The notes: generated by a model not told the origin, from the sequence alone. A stretch of DNA of 64,000 nt from JBFMAI01 sp040755725 (GCA_040755725.1 JBFMAI010000027.1:62001-126000); one strand, 5' to 3'. Shown: positions 18,610 through 27,410, counted from the stretch's first letter. Made by a program: numbers and translations.

Positions 18610-18951
18610 ATGACCTGGCCACTTCGGAAAAACACGTTGCTCCGCAAAGCCGACGAGGCCTTCGGCCCTCCGCTCGCTCCCGAAGAGATGAGCACCAACC
18701 TATCCCTGCTGGAGCGGCAGCTCAATCGACAGATGAAGTGTACGGCGGGGAAAAACCAGGTTTACATCCGGTCGATCCTGACCGGTCGGGCGACGACCCG
18801 CCCGCGCATCGCCCTGAAGTGCCCCTTTCGGCGCGACCTCGGTCAGAGCCCGGAGGTTTTCTTTGAGACGATCCGCGACGTCTGCTGCGGCGACCCGGAG
18901 CAGTGCCCCGCTTGGCAGGCGTTTCGTGACCGTCTGGCCGTAACAACCTAG
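18610..18951 (+). CDS. Small Cys-containing protein of unknown function
   Basis: A 113-residue soluble protein with no signal peptide or membrane helix. It has five Cys: one in MKCTAGKN, one in ALKCPFRRDLG, and three near the C-terminus in VCCGDPEQCPAW. The CP and CPAW settings suggest metal or Fe-S binding, but the family is not recognised. A GAGGTGCTGCG segment precedes the ATG. The gene stands alone between a long structured leader and a strong terminator, which implies its own transcription unit. Confidence 0.62.
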   Translation: MTWPLRKNTLLRKADEAFGPPLAPEEMSTNLSLLERQLNRQMKCTAGKNQVYIRSILTGRATTRPRIALKCPFRRDLGQSPEVFFETIRDVCCGDPEQCPAWQAFRDRLAVTT

Positions 18952-18959
18952 CACTCGAA

Positions 18960-19004
18960 GAGCCGCAGGCCCGGCACGTGCAGCGGACCTCACGCCTGCG
19001 GCTC
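18960..19004. terminator. Hairpin downstream of the small Cys protein gene
   Basis: An 11-bp perfect stem, GAGCCGCAGGC with its complement at 18994-19004, nine bases after the stop codon. It has no T-tract and precedes a stronger terminator, so it may act as an RNA-stabilising 3' structure. Confidence 0.5.
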
Positions 19005-19036
19005 CTCACGGGACGCCGAGAAGTCCCCACAGCCAC

Positions 19037-19076
19037 AAGCCCGATGCGATCCTCCTCCTCCGGTCGCATCGGGCTT
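19037..19076. terminator. Strong bidirectional rho-independent terminator
   Basis: A perfect 13-bp stem, AAGCCCGATGCGA with its complement at 19064-19076, and a 14-nt loop. On the plus strand it is followed by TTGGCCTTTGTT. It sits between converging genes and probably ends transcripts from both sides. Confidence 0.8.
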
Positions 19077-19119
19077 GGCCTTTGTTCACGTCGGGCGTGT
19101 GTGGCTCGGTTGGCAGTTG

Positions 19120-19941
19120 CTACGGTTTGGGCGGCACGGGGGGCGGCGATTGCTCGACCGGCTTGGCCTCGTACTTGTCCGATAACTGAATCGGCTTTGC
19201 GGGCGGGGGATCATCCCGTAGGTTTGCGATCTCCTGGTCGAATCGCTCAGCCTGCTGGGGTGTCAAGATGCCCCGGACCTCCGCGACCAGCTCGTTGACC
19301 TGCTCGTCGGCGGCTTGCGGCGTCGTGGGCCGGCTGGTGACCTGGACTTCGCGGAACTTCTCCATGATCGCTTCCAGCCGGGTCTGTTGGTCTTCCGACA
19401 AGCCCAGCTTCAGCACGGTGCGGACCACATGGACCGGACGCAGCGAGATGTCGCCGGCGGACTCGGCCCGCTTCAGGACGGCGGGGAGCCGGGCCTTCTG
19501 TTCGTCGGTCAGGATCTGCTTCAGGCCCTCCATGAAGTGGTTTTCCGCGGCCACGCCGGGGGCCATGTTCCGCAGTTCCTCTTGCAGGATGCGGACGGTT
19601 TCGTCGTCGTTGCGGGCCTTGGCGGCCTGGATTTGCGCGTACTTGTCCTGGATCTTCTGGAGCAGCTCGGCCGCGTTCTGCTCCATGTCCTTCAGCTCGG
19701 CGTTGTAGACGGCGATCAGCGCTTCAGCCTGCTGCATCTGCTCGTCGTTCAGGTGGAGTTGCCGGCAGATGAACCGCAGCTTCTGCTCACCCTGCGGGCC
19801 CGACGCCTCCGCTCCCGCGCGGGGCTGCCCGCGCTGCATTTGCGTCGGCGGGGGGATCTTCTCCAGCGGGATCGGGGTTTGACCCGCCACCGTGGCTACG
19901 GCGAACAACACGATACTCAGGGCGAACAGACTACGCTTCAT
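19120..19941 (-). CDS. Secreted helical protein, Spy/CpxP-like LTxxQ character
   Basis: The 273-residue product has a signal peptide (MKRSLFALSIVLFAVATVAG) and is otherwise mostly helical and charged. It repeats short motifs such as LNDEQMQQAEAL, LTDEQKARLPAVL, LSEDQQTRLEAI and LTPQQAERFDQEI, spaced as in LTxxQ-type periplasmic chaperones. The C-terminus is Pro-rich. A periplasmic chaperone or stress-buffering role is plausible. It is about twice the length of Spy and CpxP, suggesting a duplicated domain. Confidence 0.6.
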   Translation of the reverse strand: MKRSLFALSIVLFAVATVAGQTPIPLEKIPPPTQMQRGQPRAGAEASGPQGEQKLRFICRQLHLNDEQMQQAEALIAVYNAELKDMEQNAAELLQKIQDKYAQIQAAKARNDDETVRILQEELRNMAPGVAAENHFMEGLKQILTDEQKARLPAVLKRAESAGDISLRPVHVVRTVLKLGLSEDQQTRLEAIMEKFREVQVTSRPTTPQAADEQVNELVAEVRGILTPQQAERFDQEIANLRDDPPPAKPIQLSDKYEAKPVEQSPPPVPPKP

Positions 19942-20113
19942 GGCACGCTCCCCTGCACACCTCAGGTACTCGCGGGCCGCGACGATCCGCTACGCCGCCG
20001 AACCCGCAATCCCGCTACGATACTTGCCAGGTGGGCGCGCCGCAACCGGCCGCCTCCCATTTTGCGCCACGCGGGACGCCTTGGGGTTGCCCGCTGGGCC
20101 GACCGCGGGCTGA

Positions 20114-20917
20114 TCAGGTCGCGGGGCGCGCGGGTTCACGCGGTTTGGGGGCGGGGGTCGCCGGCGGGACGACGCGGGATGCGTCGCGCGGCGCCAGAGC
20201 CGGGATGTTGCCCGTCGCCGGTGATGCGGTGATGGCCACGCGGCGGGGTTCTTGGCGACGTCGGCGGGCCCGGTAGATCAGGCCGACGATGACGAGCGTG
20301 GCCAGCACCGACGCGAGGATGGCGAATTGTACGCCGCCGAGGGCGGTCTGTAGCGAGGGGATGACGCTGGCGAACCAGTACCCCAGCAGCAGGAACAGCG
20401 GCACCGACAGCAACGCCCCGGCGAGGTCCGCCAGGACGAAGCGCCAGAACGCGAACCGTGTGGCGCCGGCCGTGACGCACATCGCCGCCCGCACGCCCAC
20501 GACGAAGCGCCCGAAGAAACAGAACCACGTCCCGTGGACGCGGAACCGCCGCGAGAAGCGCGTGAAGCGGTCCGGGGTAATGATCCAGCGCACGGAACGG
20601 TGGGTGACGGCGCCCGGTCCCCATCGTCGGCCCAGGCTGTACAGGATGATGTCGCCGGTGAGGACGCCGACGAACGCCACGAACAGCGTCTCCGGCCAGG
20701 AGGCGATGCCGGGGTGGGTCCGCAGGAGCACGCCGGCGGCAATGAGGGGGATATCTTCCGGGATGGGGACGCCGAGGCTGGCCGCCAGCAACACGGCCAG
20801 CAACACGGGGTAGAAGGCAGTCTCCATCCACGCCTGGACGCGCTCCATCTCACTGCCGGGAGTCAGCAGCACGGCCAGCGTGAGCAGCAGGGGCAGCGCC
20901 AGGCGCATCGTCGTCAC
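20114..20917 (-). CDS. DedA-family (VTT domain) membrane protein
   Basis: The 267-residue integral membrane protein belongs to the DedA/VTT family, linked to lipid scrambling (undecaprenyl phosphate or phospholipid) and membrane energetics. Landmarks are GVPIPEDIPLIAAG, the GRRWGPGA segment and FFGRFVVGVRAAMCVTAG, which carries the conserved membrane-embedded Arg residues. The C-terminal 50 residues are a basic, Pro/Ala-rich cytoplasmic tail. The ATG at 20908 is an alternative start. Confidence 0.88.
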   Translation of the reverse strand: MTTMRLALPLLLTLAVLLTPGSEMERVQAWMETAFYPVLLAVLLAASLGVPIPEDIPLIAAGVLLRTHPGIASWPETLFVAFVGVLTGDIILYSLGRRWGPGAVTHRSVRWIITPDRFTRFSRRFRVHGTWFCFFGRFVVGVRAAMCVTAGATRFAFWRFVLADLAGALLSVPLFLLLGYWFASVIPSLQTALGGVQFAILASVLATLVIVGLIYRARRRRQEPRRVAITASPATGNIPALAPRDASRVVPPATPAPKPREPARPAT

Positions 20918-21079
20918 TCAGTGGTTCAACCACTCCCGGATCGCGCGGGGGGTCAAGCCCGCGACTATTTCAACCCACCCCGCCGTCGGCCGCAATGCCC
21001 CGTCGTGCGATAACGACATGCGCCCTGAGGGCGCGAGCTGCTCGACAGCCCCGCCTCGGGTCGGGCGGACGGGCGGCGG
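20918..21079. other. 162-nt gap with a small perfect palindrome
   Basis: Contains AGTGGTTCAACCACT, a 7-bp perfect hairpin with a one-base centre, 15-20 bases upstream of the dedA start. This is consistent with an operator or RNA hairpin. No gene is apparent. Confidence 0.4.
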
Positions 21080-21544
21080 CTAGGCTTCCGCGACGAAGCG
21101 CGAACCCTCGTCCGTGTCGGGGCCCGCGGTCGGCGCGGACGGCCCCGGCGCGGCCACCCCCTCCTTCTTGAGCTTCTCCATCAGCAGCACCCATGTCTCG
21201 CGCTGGTAGCGGAGAATCCGCAAGGCGTCCTCGGCGGCCTGCTCGTCCTGATTGATGTTGGCCTCGATCAGCCGGCGGTAGACGAAGTTGTACAGCGCAG
21301 CCATCCGGTCGGCGATCTCGGGGTTGATGTCGCGGCGGATGCCGGCGCTCATTTCGAGCACGATGAGTTGCGCTCGCTCCAGGGCGGTGAAGGCCGCCTC
21401 GCGGTCCTTGGCCCGAATGGCTTCCTGACCGCGCGTGGCGAAGCGAAGCGCCCCATCGTAGAGCATCAGGTGAAGCTGTTCGGGCGTCGCGGTCAGGACC
21501 GCGTTCTTGAGGTATTCCTGCGAGGGTTTGGCGGCCTGGCTCAT
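21080..21544 (-). CDS. fliS: Flagellar export chaperone FliS
   Basis: Binds the C-terminus of flagellin in the cytoplasm, prevents premature polymerisation and guides it to the export gate. The 154-residue four-helix protein shows the conserved YLKNAVLTATPEQLHLMLYDGALR segment pattern at residues about 11-34 and ALYNFVYRRLIEAN in the third helix. The C-terminal 25 residues are a Pro/Ala tail. It lies 49 bases downstream of fliD in the usual fliD-fliS order. Confidence 0.95.
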   Translation of the reverse strand: MSQAAKPSQEYLKNAVLTATPEQLHLMLYDGALRFATRGQEAIRAKDREAAFTALERAQLIVLEMSAGIRRDINPEIADRMAALYNFVYRRLIEANINQDEQAAEDALRILRYQRETWVLLMEKLKKEGVAAPGPSAPTAGPDTDEGSRFVAEA

Positions 21545-21593
21545 ACCCGGAGTATCGACCGGCCGGCTGCGGTCGGTGAGTAACGCGCCGTGC

Positions 21594-24500
21594 TCATGTG
21601 CCGGACGTCTTGGTCGAGTAGAAGTTCTGCGCCACTTGCGCGAGGTTGGTGAGCGTCGATTGCTGGCTCTGCAATTGCGCCAGGGCCGTCTCCATCGCCT
21701 GAAACTGCCGGGACAACTGCGCGCGCCGCCGCTCCAGCCGGTCGTTGAGCAGCTCGATGCGCTTCTGGAGCAGGTCCTTGCGCTCCGCCAGCGCTTCGTT
21801 GCGCTTGGGAATCAGCCCCTCGGTCCCGGTGATCTGCTCGATCTGCTTCTTGAGCGTGGCGGCGGCCCCCGTGTCGGCCGTCGCGAAGAACTGCTGCACG
21901 GCCTCGGGGTTGGCCTCGAACGTCTGGCGGAACTTGTTCTCATCGAAGCTGAGCTTGTTGCCCGTCTCGGACTTGATGCCCAGGTCGGACAGCCGCGTGA
22001 TGCCCCCGCTGACCTGGAGCACGGTGGTGAACATGCGGAACAGCCGCTGCTCGACGGCCCGCAGGGTGCCTTCGCCCTGGAGGATCCCTGGGGTTTCCGT
22101 GTCGGCGTCGTACTTGCCCGCCTCCCGAATCTGGCTCATGGCGGAGTTGAAGTCGTCCACCAGCCCTTGCAGGGCCGTGCCGAGGTTCTTCAGGTCGCGC
22201 TCCACCTTCACGGTGACCGGGTCGTCGTTGACGGCACTGACCGTGAAGCTCAGCCCCGGCACGACGTTCTCGAACGTATTGCTGGAGCTGGTCAGCAGCA
22301 GGCCCCCCGCGCCGCTCCCGAAACAGACCCGGGCATCCTGGGCCCGCGACAGGGTGGCCAGGCCCAGCCCCGTGGTGCCTTCGTCGAGAACTAGCGCGCC
22401 CCGCCGCCCGCCCATCGCCGCGGAGACGTTCAGGCGATACGGCGCGAAGGCGGTGCCGTCGTTGAGCAGGGCGGCCGTGGCGAGGGTGGTCTCCGCGCCG
22501 ATCCGCTTGGCCAGGCCCTCGAGCGTATCGTTGCCTCCCACCGTCAGTTTGAACTCGAACGAGCCGTCGATTTGTCCGTTGACGGCGGTCCGGAGCAGGT
22601 TGAGGTCGCGGGCCGTCGTGCCACCCTGCTCCTCGACACTCAACGTGCCGGCGCCGCTGGTCGTGTCGGTCAGCAGCAGGCCGTCGCCGGTGGCGTTGAT
22701 GCTCGCCTGCACGCCGATGTTCAGCTCGTTGATCGCGTCGATCACGTCCTTGAGCGTTTTGATCGCCGTGGAAGTCAGGTCCACCACGCCGTACGCGCCG
22801 TTGGCGGCCGTGATCTTGAATTTCCCGCGGGCCACCCCGCGCCCGGCGCTGAGCTCGGTGAGCGCGGTCGTTTCGGAGACGTAACGGCGTTGGAGGTTGG
22901 CGCCTTTGATCGTCGTGCCCGTCTGGGCCAGGCCCAGGGCTTCGGCGAAATCGCCGCTGATACGAATCGTGCCGGTGCCGGCGACGTTCTGCACCACGAC
23001 GCGCGTCCCGGTGCCGTCGTAGAGGGCCTCGACGCCGAGCGTTTGGCCGCCGACCGTGGCCTGGTTGATCCGGTCGATGACGTCGGCCAGGGTCGTGGCC
23101 CCGGTGACGTCGATGTCGGCGATGAGCCCGTTGGCTTCGATCCGCAGCGTCTGGCCGCTGAGGCCGGCGCCGCCGTTGAGTGTCTTCAGGAGGACGCTGT
23201 TGAGGCCGCCGACGATGCGGCTGCCCTGGGCGACCGCCCCGCCCCCCAGGTCGTAATAGGTCCCTTCTCTCAACCCCAGGTCGGCCAGCGCCTGCGAGGT
23301 AGTGGACGAGCCCGCGAGCGACTTGACCACCATCTTGCCGAACGCGGTCTGCAATTGCAGGCTGCGACCGTCCGGGGCGATCGAGGCCGTCACGATCGGC
23401 TGCTTGTCCTCGCCCACGTTGTTGACGGCGAAGTTGACCGCGTTGATGACATCGGCCACGGTGTCCATGAGGAGAATGTCGCGGCCGTTGATCTTCCCTT
23501 CCGCCGAGCTGCCGTTGATGCCCAAGTCCAGGGCGGCGTTGCCGGTGAGGTCTTCGATGATGAAGTTGCTGCGCTGGCCGGGCTCCAGCTTGCTGACGTC
23601 GGTCTTGTCGCTGACGATCAGCCGACTGCCGGTCAGGACCACGCTGATGCGCCCGCCGCCGAACGCGCCCTCCAGGGCCTCTTTGACCTGGTTGATGTCT
23701 TCGGTTCCGGAGAGATCGACCGTCGTTTGCGTGCCGTCCCGCGAGGTCAGGCGGATCTTGCCGAGGCGGACGCCTTGGCCGTGGTTGAGCCGCCCGAAGC
23801 GCGTGCTGGGGGCCAGCGTGTCGCTCAAATCGACGGTGATGTTCTTGCCGGCAGCCTCGACGTAGAAATCCCCGCCGGCCTTGGCCGAGCGCACCCCCAG
23901 GCCGTCGTTGAGGCCGGCGACGCGCGTGCCGGGGGCCAGGAACACGATCGCCTGGCCGACGAGCTCGGTCCCTGCGGCTTGGTTGTACCCGGTGGCGAAG
24001 CCGAGGTCGGCCGCGGCCTGTCCGCCGTCAAGGTCCCGCACGCGCAGCAGCCCGCTGCCGCCCGAAGCGTCGGTCAGCACCAGGCCGTCGCCCCGCACGC
24101 TCGCCGTGACCTGAATCCCCGCGGCGTTGATCTTGTCCAGGACGTCCTGGAGATCGACCGCGTCAGCGATGCTGATGACGGCGTTCTGCCCGGCCTTGTT
24201 GGTGATCTCGAACGACCCGCGGCGCACGCCGGCGTTGCCGTTGAGGGCCTCCAGGCTGGTGGCGTTGTCCACGCGCGCCCGCGCGGATTCAATGGTCAGC
24301 GTTCCCGCCGTCAGCGGCGTCGTCCGCTGGGCGAAGCCGCGGCTGACGAGTTGGTGGGTGGTGGCCAAGGACCGGACCACGAACTGATAGGAGCCCGGCT
24401 GGACCCCGGCCGCCGCGGTCGCGTTCAGGACGTTGGTGTTCGACGAGGTGGCCGTAGCTGCTTGGAAGAGCGTGGCCTGGCCCAGTCGCTCGATCCGCGA

Positions 24501-24677
24501 CAGCAGGGCGGTGATTCGCGCAGAAATCGACAGATACGCCGTTCGTTGCGCGTCGATGTTGCTCACCCGTTTGAGCAACTGATCACGCGACCCCGACTCG
24601 GTGGCGATCAACTGGTCGATGAGCGTCTGGTAGTCGATGCCCGAAATCAGGCCCACACCGCTGGTTATGCCAGGCAC
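21594..24677 (-). CDS. fliD: Giant flagellar hook-associated protein 2 (filament cap)
   Basis: FliD caps the growing flagellar filament and helps flagellin subunits fold into place. The N-terminal FliD domain begins VPGITSGVGLISGIDYQTL and the C-terminal domain ends in a long coiled coil. At 1027 residues it is about twice the common length. The excess is a tandem set of at least four units resembling the flagellin hook-IN motif, each opening with a Leu-x-x-Gly-x-Gly-Val pattern and containing TLxDVIDxIN. I chose GTG at 24677 because the AGGAGG site at 24684-24689 touches the ATG at 24683 but lies six bases from the GTG. The first residues would otherwise be MT. Confidence 0.93.
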   Translation of the reverse strand: MPGITSGVGLISGIDYQTLIDQLIATESGSRDQLLKRVSNIDAQRTAYLSISARITALLSRIERLGQATLFQAATATSSNTNVLNATAAAGVQPGSYQFVVRSLATTHQLVSRGFAQRTTPLTAGTLTIESARARVDNATSLEALNGNAGVRRGSFEITNKAGQNAVISIADAVDLQDVLDKINAAGIQVTASVRGDGLVLTDASGGSGLLRVRDLDGGQAAADLGFATGYNQAAGTELVGQAIVFLAPGTRVAGLNDGLGVRSAKAGGDFYVEAAGKNITVDLSDTLAPSTRFGRLNHGQGVRLGKIRLTSRDGTQTTVDLSGTEDINQVKEALEGAFGGGRISVVLTGSRLIVSDKTDVSKLEPGQRSNFIIEDLTGNAALDLGINGSSAEGKINGRDILLMDTVADVINAVNFAVNNVGEDKQPIVTASIAPDGRSLQLQTAFGKMVVKSLAGSSTTSQALADLGLREGTYYDLGGGAVAQGSRIVGGLNSVLLKTLNGGAGLSGQTLRIEANGLIADIDVTGATTLADVIDRINQATVGGQTLGVEALYDGTGTRVVVQNVAGTGTIRISGDFAEALGLAQTGTTIKGANLQRRYVSETTALTELSAGRGVARGKFKITAANGAYGVVDLTSTAIKTLKDVIDAINELNIGVQASINATGDGLLLTDTTSGAGTLSVEEQGGTTARDLNLLRTAVNGQIDGSFEFKLTVGGNDTLEGLAKRIGAETTLATAALLNDGTAFAPYRLNVSAAMGGRRGALVLDEGTTGLGLATLSRAQDARVCFGSGAGGLLLTSSSNTFENVVPGLSFTVSAVNDDPVTVKVERDLKNLGTALQGLVDDFNSAMSQIREAGKYDADTETPGILQGEGTLRAVEQRLFRMFTTVLQVSGGITRLSDLGIKSETGNKLSFDENKFRQTFEANPEAVQQFFATADTGAAATLKKQIEQITGTEGLIPKRNEALAERKDLLQKRIELLNDRLERRRAQLSRQFQAMETALAQLQSQQSTLTNLAQVAQNFYSTKTSGT

Positions 24678-24683
24678 GGTCAT

Positions 24684-24689
24684 CCTCCT
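24684..24689 (-). promoter_or_regulatory. Ribosome-binding site deciding the fliD start
   Basis: A perfect AGGAGG. It abuts the ATG at 24683 with zero spacing and has six bases to the in-frame GTG at 24677, so the GTG is the better-placed initiator. Confidence 0.7.
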
Positions 24690-24932
24690 GTGGGATGCGC
24701 GCGGCCGGGGGGCAAGCCCGACACCGGCCCGCTGTTGAGTATCGGGCGGATAACCTGCAAGCTCGATTCCAGGTAGGGAATCTCGGACGCGGGCGGGGTG
24801 GGAGCCGATAATCGGCCCCGCCTCCAGGCCCGGCGCTGCACAACTCACTCCGGCCCAATACAATATGCGCCGCAGTAGTCCTGCCGCCGGAGCGGCCGGG
24901 GCTGCGGGTCTGACCAGCAAGCAGGCGTCGAG

Positions 24933-25613
24933 GTGTTCACCGGAATCGTGGCCCATGTTGGTACCGTCGTCGCGGCCGGAGCGGCCCGCCGCGACGCCGG
25001 CGGCGCGCTCGCCTATCGCCTCGACATCGACCTCGGTCCGCTGGCCGAGGGCCTGGTCGCCGGGGCCAGCGTGGCCGTCAACGGCGTGTGCCTGACGCTG
25101 GCGGATGCGCGTGGTGCGGTGGGGGGATTCGACGTGGTTCCGGAGACGTGGCGGCGGACGACGCTGGGCGAGCTGCGGCCCGGGCAAGCGGTGAACCTGG
25201 AGCGGTCGTTGCGCGTTGGGGACCCGCTGGACGGGCACTTCGTGCAGGGCCACGTCGAGGGCGTGGGCGTCGTCGAGCGGGTGGAGCGCGGCGCGGGGGA
25301 GTGGAAGCTGTGGGTCCGCGTGGATGCGGCGCTCGTCGGACCGATCATCCCCAAAGGTTCCATCGCGGTGGACGGCACCAGCCTTACCATCGTCGATCTC
25401 GCGGGCGATGCCTTCTCCGTCGCCCTGGTGCCCACCACACGCGAGCGGACGGTCCTGGGCCGGCGGGGCCCGGGTGACCGTGTCAACATCGAAACCGACA
25501 TCCTGGCGCGGCTCGTTCTGCACCGGCTGCACGGCGTGGTCGGCCGCCCGGACGCATCGGCCGGTCACGGCGTGGACTGGGCGACGCTGCGCGAAGCGGG
25601 TTATGTGACATGA
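24933..25613 (+). CDS. ribE: Riboflavin synthase, alpha subunit
   Basis: Dismutates two 6,7-dimethyl-8-ribityllumazine molecules to riboflavin. The 226-residue product has the family's duplicated barrel: FTGIVAHVG opens repeat 1 and HVEGVGVV opens repeat 2. Each half carries a VNGVCLTL or VDGTSLTI substrate-binding segment. Initiation is at GTG (24933); no strong ribosome-binding site is seen. It overlaps pdxA by ATGA, coupling riboflavin and pyridoxal phosphate synthesis in one transcript. Confidence 0.95.
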   Translation: MFTGIVAHVGTVVAAGAARRDAGGALAYRLDIDLGPLAEGLVAGASVAVNGVCLTLADARGAVGGFDVVPETWRRTTLGELRPGQAVNLERSLRVGDPLDGHFVQGHVEGVGVVERVERGAGEWKLWVRVDAALVGPIIPKGSIAVDGTSLTIVDLAGDAFSVALVPTTRERTVLGRRGPGDRVNIETDILARLVLHRLHGVVGRPDASAGHGVDWATLREAGYVT

Positions 25614-26665
25614 GTGCGACGACTCCCCCCGCCACCGGCGACCGCCCGCTCATCGGCATCACGATGGGCGACCCGCTGGGGATCGGACCCGAGGTCATCG
25701 TCAAGACGCTGGCCGACCCGGCCCTCCGCGGCCGGGCGCGTTTCGTGATCTTCGGCCTGCACGATGTCCTGGAGGTCGCCGCCGACCAGGCGGAGATCAA
25801 TCGGTTCTGGTGGCGGGAGCCGTACGACCCCGCGTTTCGCATTGGCAGCGGGGTGCTGGTCGCCGACTTCGACGATCTCCAGCCGGTGCGGACGAACGGG
25901 GAGCGCGGCCCGGAGGCGCTCGCCGGCCACGCCTCCTTTCGCTTCGTGGAGGAGGGCACGCGGCACCTGCAAGCCGGCGTGCTCGATGCCCTGGTGACGG
26001 GACCGATTTCCAAGGCGAGCTGGCACCTGGCCAACCACCGCTTTGCCGGGCACACCGACTACTTCAGCCGACGGTTCGAAACGCGGCGCATCAACATGCT
26101 GTTTGTCGCGGGGGCCCTGCGGGTGGCCCTGGCCAGCGACCACGTCCCGCTGTTCGAGCTGCGCAATCGGTTCACGATCGGCCTCGTCCACCAGCCGATT
26201 GACCTGCTCGACGGGGCACTCAAGGCGTGGTTCGGTATCCCGGCGCCGCACATCGGCGTGCTCGGGCTGAACCCGCACGCGGGCGAGGACGGGCTCCTGG
26301 GCGACGAGGAGCAACGCATCGTCGAGCCGGCCCTGACGCTGGCCCGCAATGCGGGCATTCGCGTTAGCGGCCCGCTGCCGCCCGACACGGCGTTCGTGCC
26401 GGAAATCACCCGGCGGTTCGACGGGCTGGTGGCGATGTATCACGACCAGGCCCTGATTCCCGTGAAGATGCAGGCGTTTCACTCCGCGGTCCAGGCGACG
26501 CTGGGGTTGAACGTCATCCGCACCAGCCCGGACCACGGGACGGCGTTCGATATCGCCGGCAAGAGTCGCGCGCACCCCGGCAGCATGAAGGCCGCGGTCG
26601 AGCTGGCGATCGAGCTGGCCCTGACGCGCCAGCGACAACCGGTCCCTACGCTGTCGCCCGAGTGA
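25610..26665 (+). CDS. pdxA: 4-hydroxythreonine-4-phosphate dehydrogenase
   Basis: NAD-dependent step of the DXP-dependent pyridoxal 5'-phosphate pathway. The 351-residue product has ITMGDPLGIGPEV at the N-terminus and three metal-ligand regions: FAGHTDYF, a central GLNPHAGEDGLLG and MYHDQALIPVK. The length is normal. The start overlaps the ribE stop. Downstream DNA is repeat-rich and converges on the 26835 gene. Confidence 0.96.
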   Translation: MSATTPPATGDRPLIGITMGDPLGIGPEVIVKTLADPALRGRARFVIFGLHDVLEVAADQAEINRFWWREPYDPAFRIGSGVLVADFDDLQPVRTNGERGPEALAGHASFRFVEEGTRHLQAGVLDALVTGPISKASWHLANHRFAGHTDYFSRRFETRRINMLFVAGALRVALASDHVPLFELRNRFTIGLVHQPIDLLDGALKAWFGIPAPHIGVLGLNPHAGEDGLLGDEEQRIVEPALTLARNAGIRVSGPLPPDTAFVPEITRRFDGLVAMYHDQALIPVKMQAFHSAVQATLGLNVIRTSPDHGTAFDIAGKSRAHPGSMKAAVELAIELALTRQRQPVPTLSPE

Positions 26666-26790
26666 TGGCCGGCATGAAGGTTCCAGGGGCCAAGGGGTCG
26701 AGGGGGAGCCCCGTGGTGCGGACGCAACCCGAAGCCCGGATCTGTAGAAGCAGCGGAATCGAGACCGCGGGTCTTGCGGAGGAGTCCGAC

Positions 26791-26823
26791 CTTCCCCCAA
26801 CCTCTCCCTGAGAGGGAGGGGGG
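26791..26823. terminator. Pyrimidine-purine hairpin shared with the secA 3' side
   Basis: A CTCCCT/AGGGAG stem within CTTCCCCCAACCTCTCCCT and the purine run that follows. A close copy lies at 54583-54615, so it is both a possible transcription stop between converging genes and a small dispersed repeat. Confidence 0.45.
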
Positions 26824-26834
26824 TCAGAAGGACG

Positions 26835-27410
26835 CTACCCTCGCCCCCTTGGCCCCTCGACTCCTTGACCTCTTGACCCCGCGTCCCTTGACCCCGCGGC
26901 CCTGCGGTCCCTTTCATCGTTGAACCACGCCACGCCGTCACGCTCCGGTCGCCCACAGTGAATCAAGAAGCCCTCGGGCACGCGGCCGTGCCAGACGTCC
27001 GACATGCGCAGTCGCACGGCTTCGTGACTGGCGGGGCAACTCACGGCGTACACGTACGGCCAGTAGGCGTCGTAGTACACGATGACGAGCTCGTCGACCG
27101 GCTCCGTTCCAAGGGCCACGTCGCCGCCGCCCCAGCCCACGCGGTAGGTCTGCCCGTCAGGCCGCGTCGTGATCGTGAGCGTCGCGGGCATGTCGTTGCG
27201 GACCGTCACGCGGCAGCCGGACGCTCCCGCGGCCCGGCGGGTTAGCCCCGTTGACGGCTTGGCAGGGTCAAGCCAGCACTCGCCTGCGGGCCGCGCGCGG
27301 GCGGCGCGCGCGGAATGCGGGCCGCCGCCGGGCCACAATGGGCGCACGCCGACCACGCCGGCGACCAGCGCCAGCGTGGCGATCCACAGAATGCCCGCGG
27401 CCCGTGGCAT
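26835..27410 (-). CDS. Secreted or membrane-anchored protein of unknown function with repeat-derived C-terminus
   Basis: The 191-residue product has an N-terminal hydrophobic signal or anchor (GILWIATLALVAGVVGV). A beta-rich domain follows with TLTITTRPDGQTYRVGWGGG and PVDELVIVYYDAYWPYVYAV segments, containing three Cys. The final 22 or so residues (Arg, Gly, Ser, Asp) are translated from the 8-nt tandem repeat, suggesting that repeat expansion replaced the original C-terminus. The start is the ATG at 27410 after GGGAG. The frame stays open upstream into the PEP-CTERM gene but has no coding character there. Family not recognised. Confidence 0.55.
   Translation of the reverse strand: MPRAAGILWIATLALVAGVVGVRPLWPGGGPHSARAARARPAGECWLDPAKPSTGLTRRAAGASGCRVTVRNDMPATLTITTRPDGQTYRVGWGGGDVALGTEPVDELVIVYYDAYWPYVYAVSCPASHEAVRLRMSDVWHGRVPEGFLIHCGRPERDGVAWFNDERDRRAAGSRDAGSRGQGVEGPRGRG
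26845..26907. repeat. Degenerate 8-nt tandem repeat
   Basis: Eight units in near-perfect 8-nt register, with forms such as CCCCTTGG, CTCCTTGA, CCTCTTGA and CCCCGCGG, and one 7-nt unit. It overlaps the 3' end of the 26835 gene and encodes its Arg/Gly-rich tail. Related sequence in the opposite sense lies near 26683-26712. Confidence 0.7.

Noticed and set aside
22572..24776. A long plus-strand frame opposite fliD
   Set aside because: Composition is Val/Asp/Gly/Arg-rich with no motifs; it is a shadow of fliD, which is unambiguous.
24678..25568. Upstream extension of the fliD frame across ribE
   Set aside because: It lies antisense to ribE, and FliD homology begins at VPGITSGV next to a perfect ribosome-binding site.
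25601..26956. A 451-codon minus-strand frame opposite pdxA
   Set aside because: Arg/His-rich shadow of pdxA with no recognisable features.
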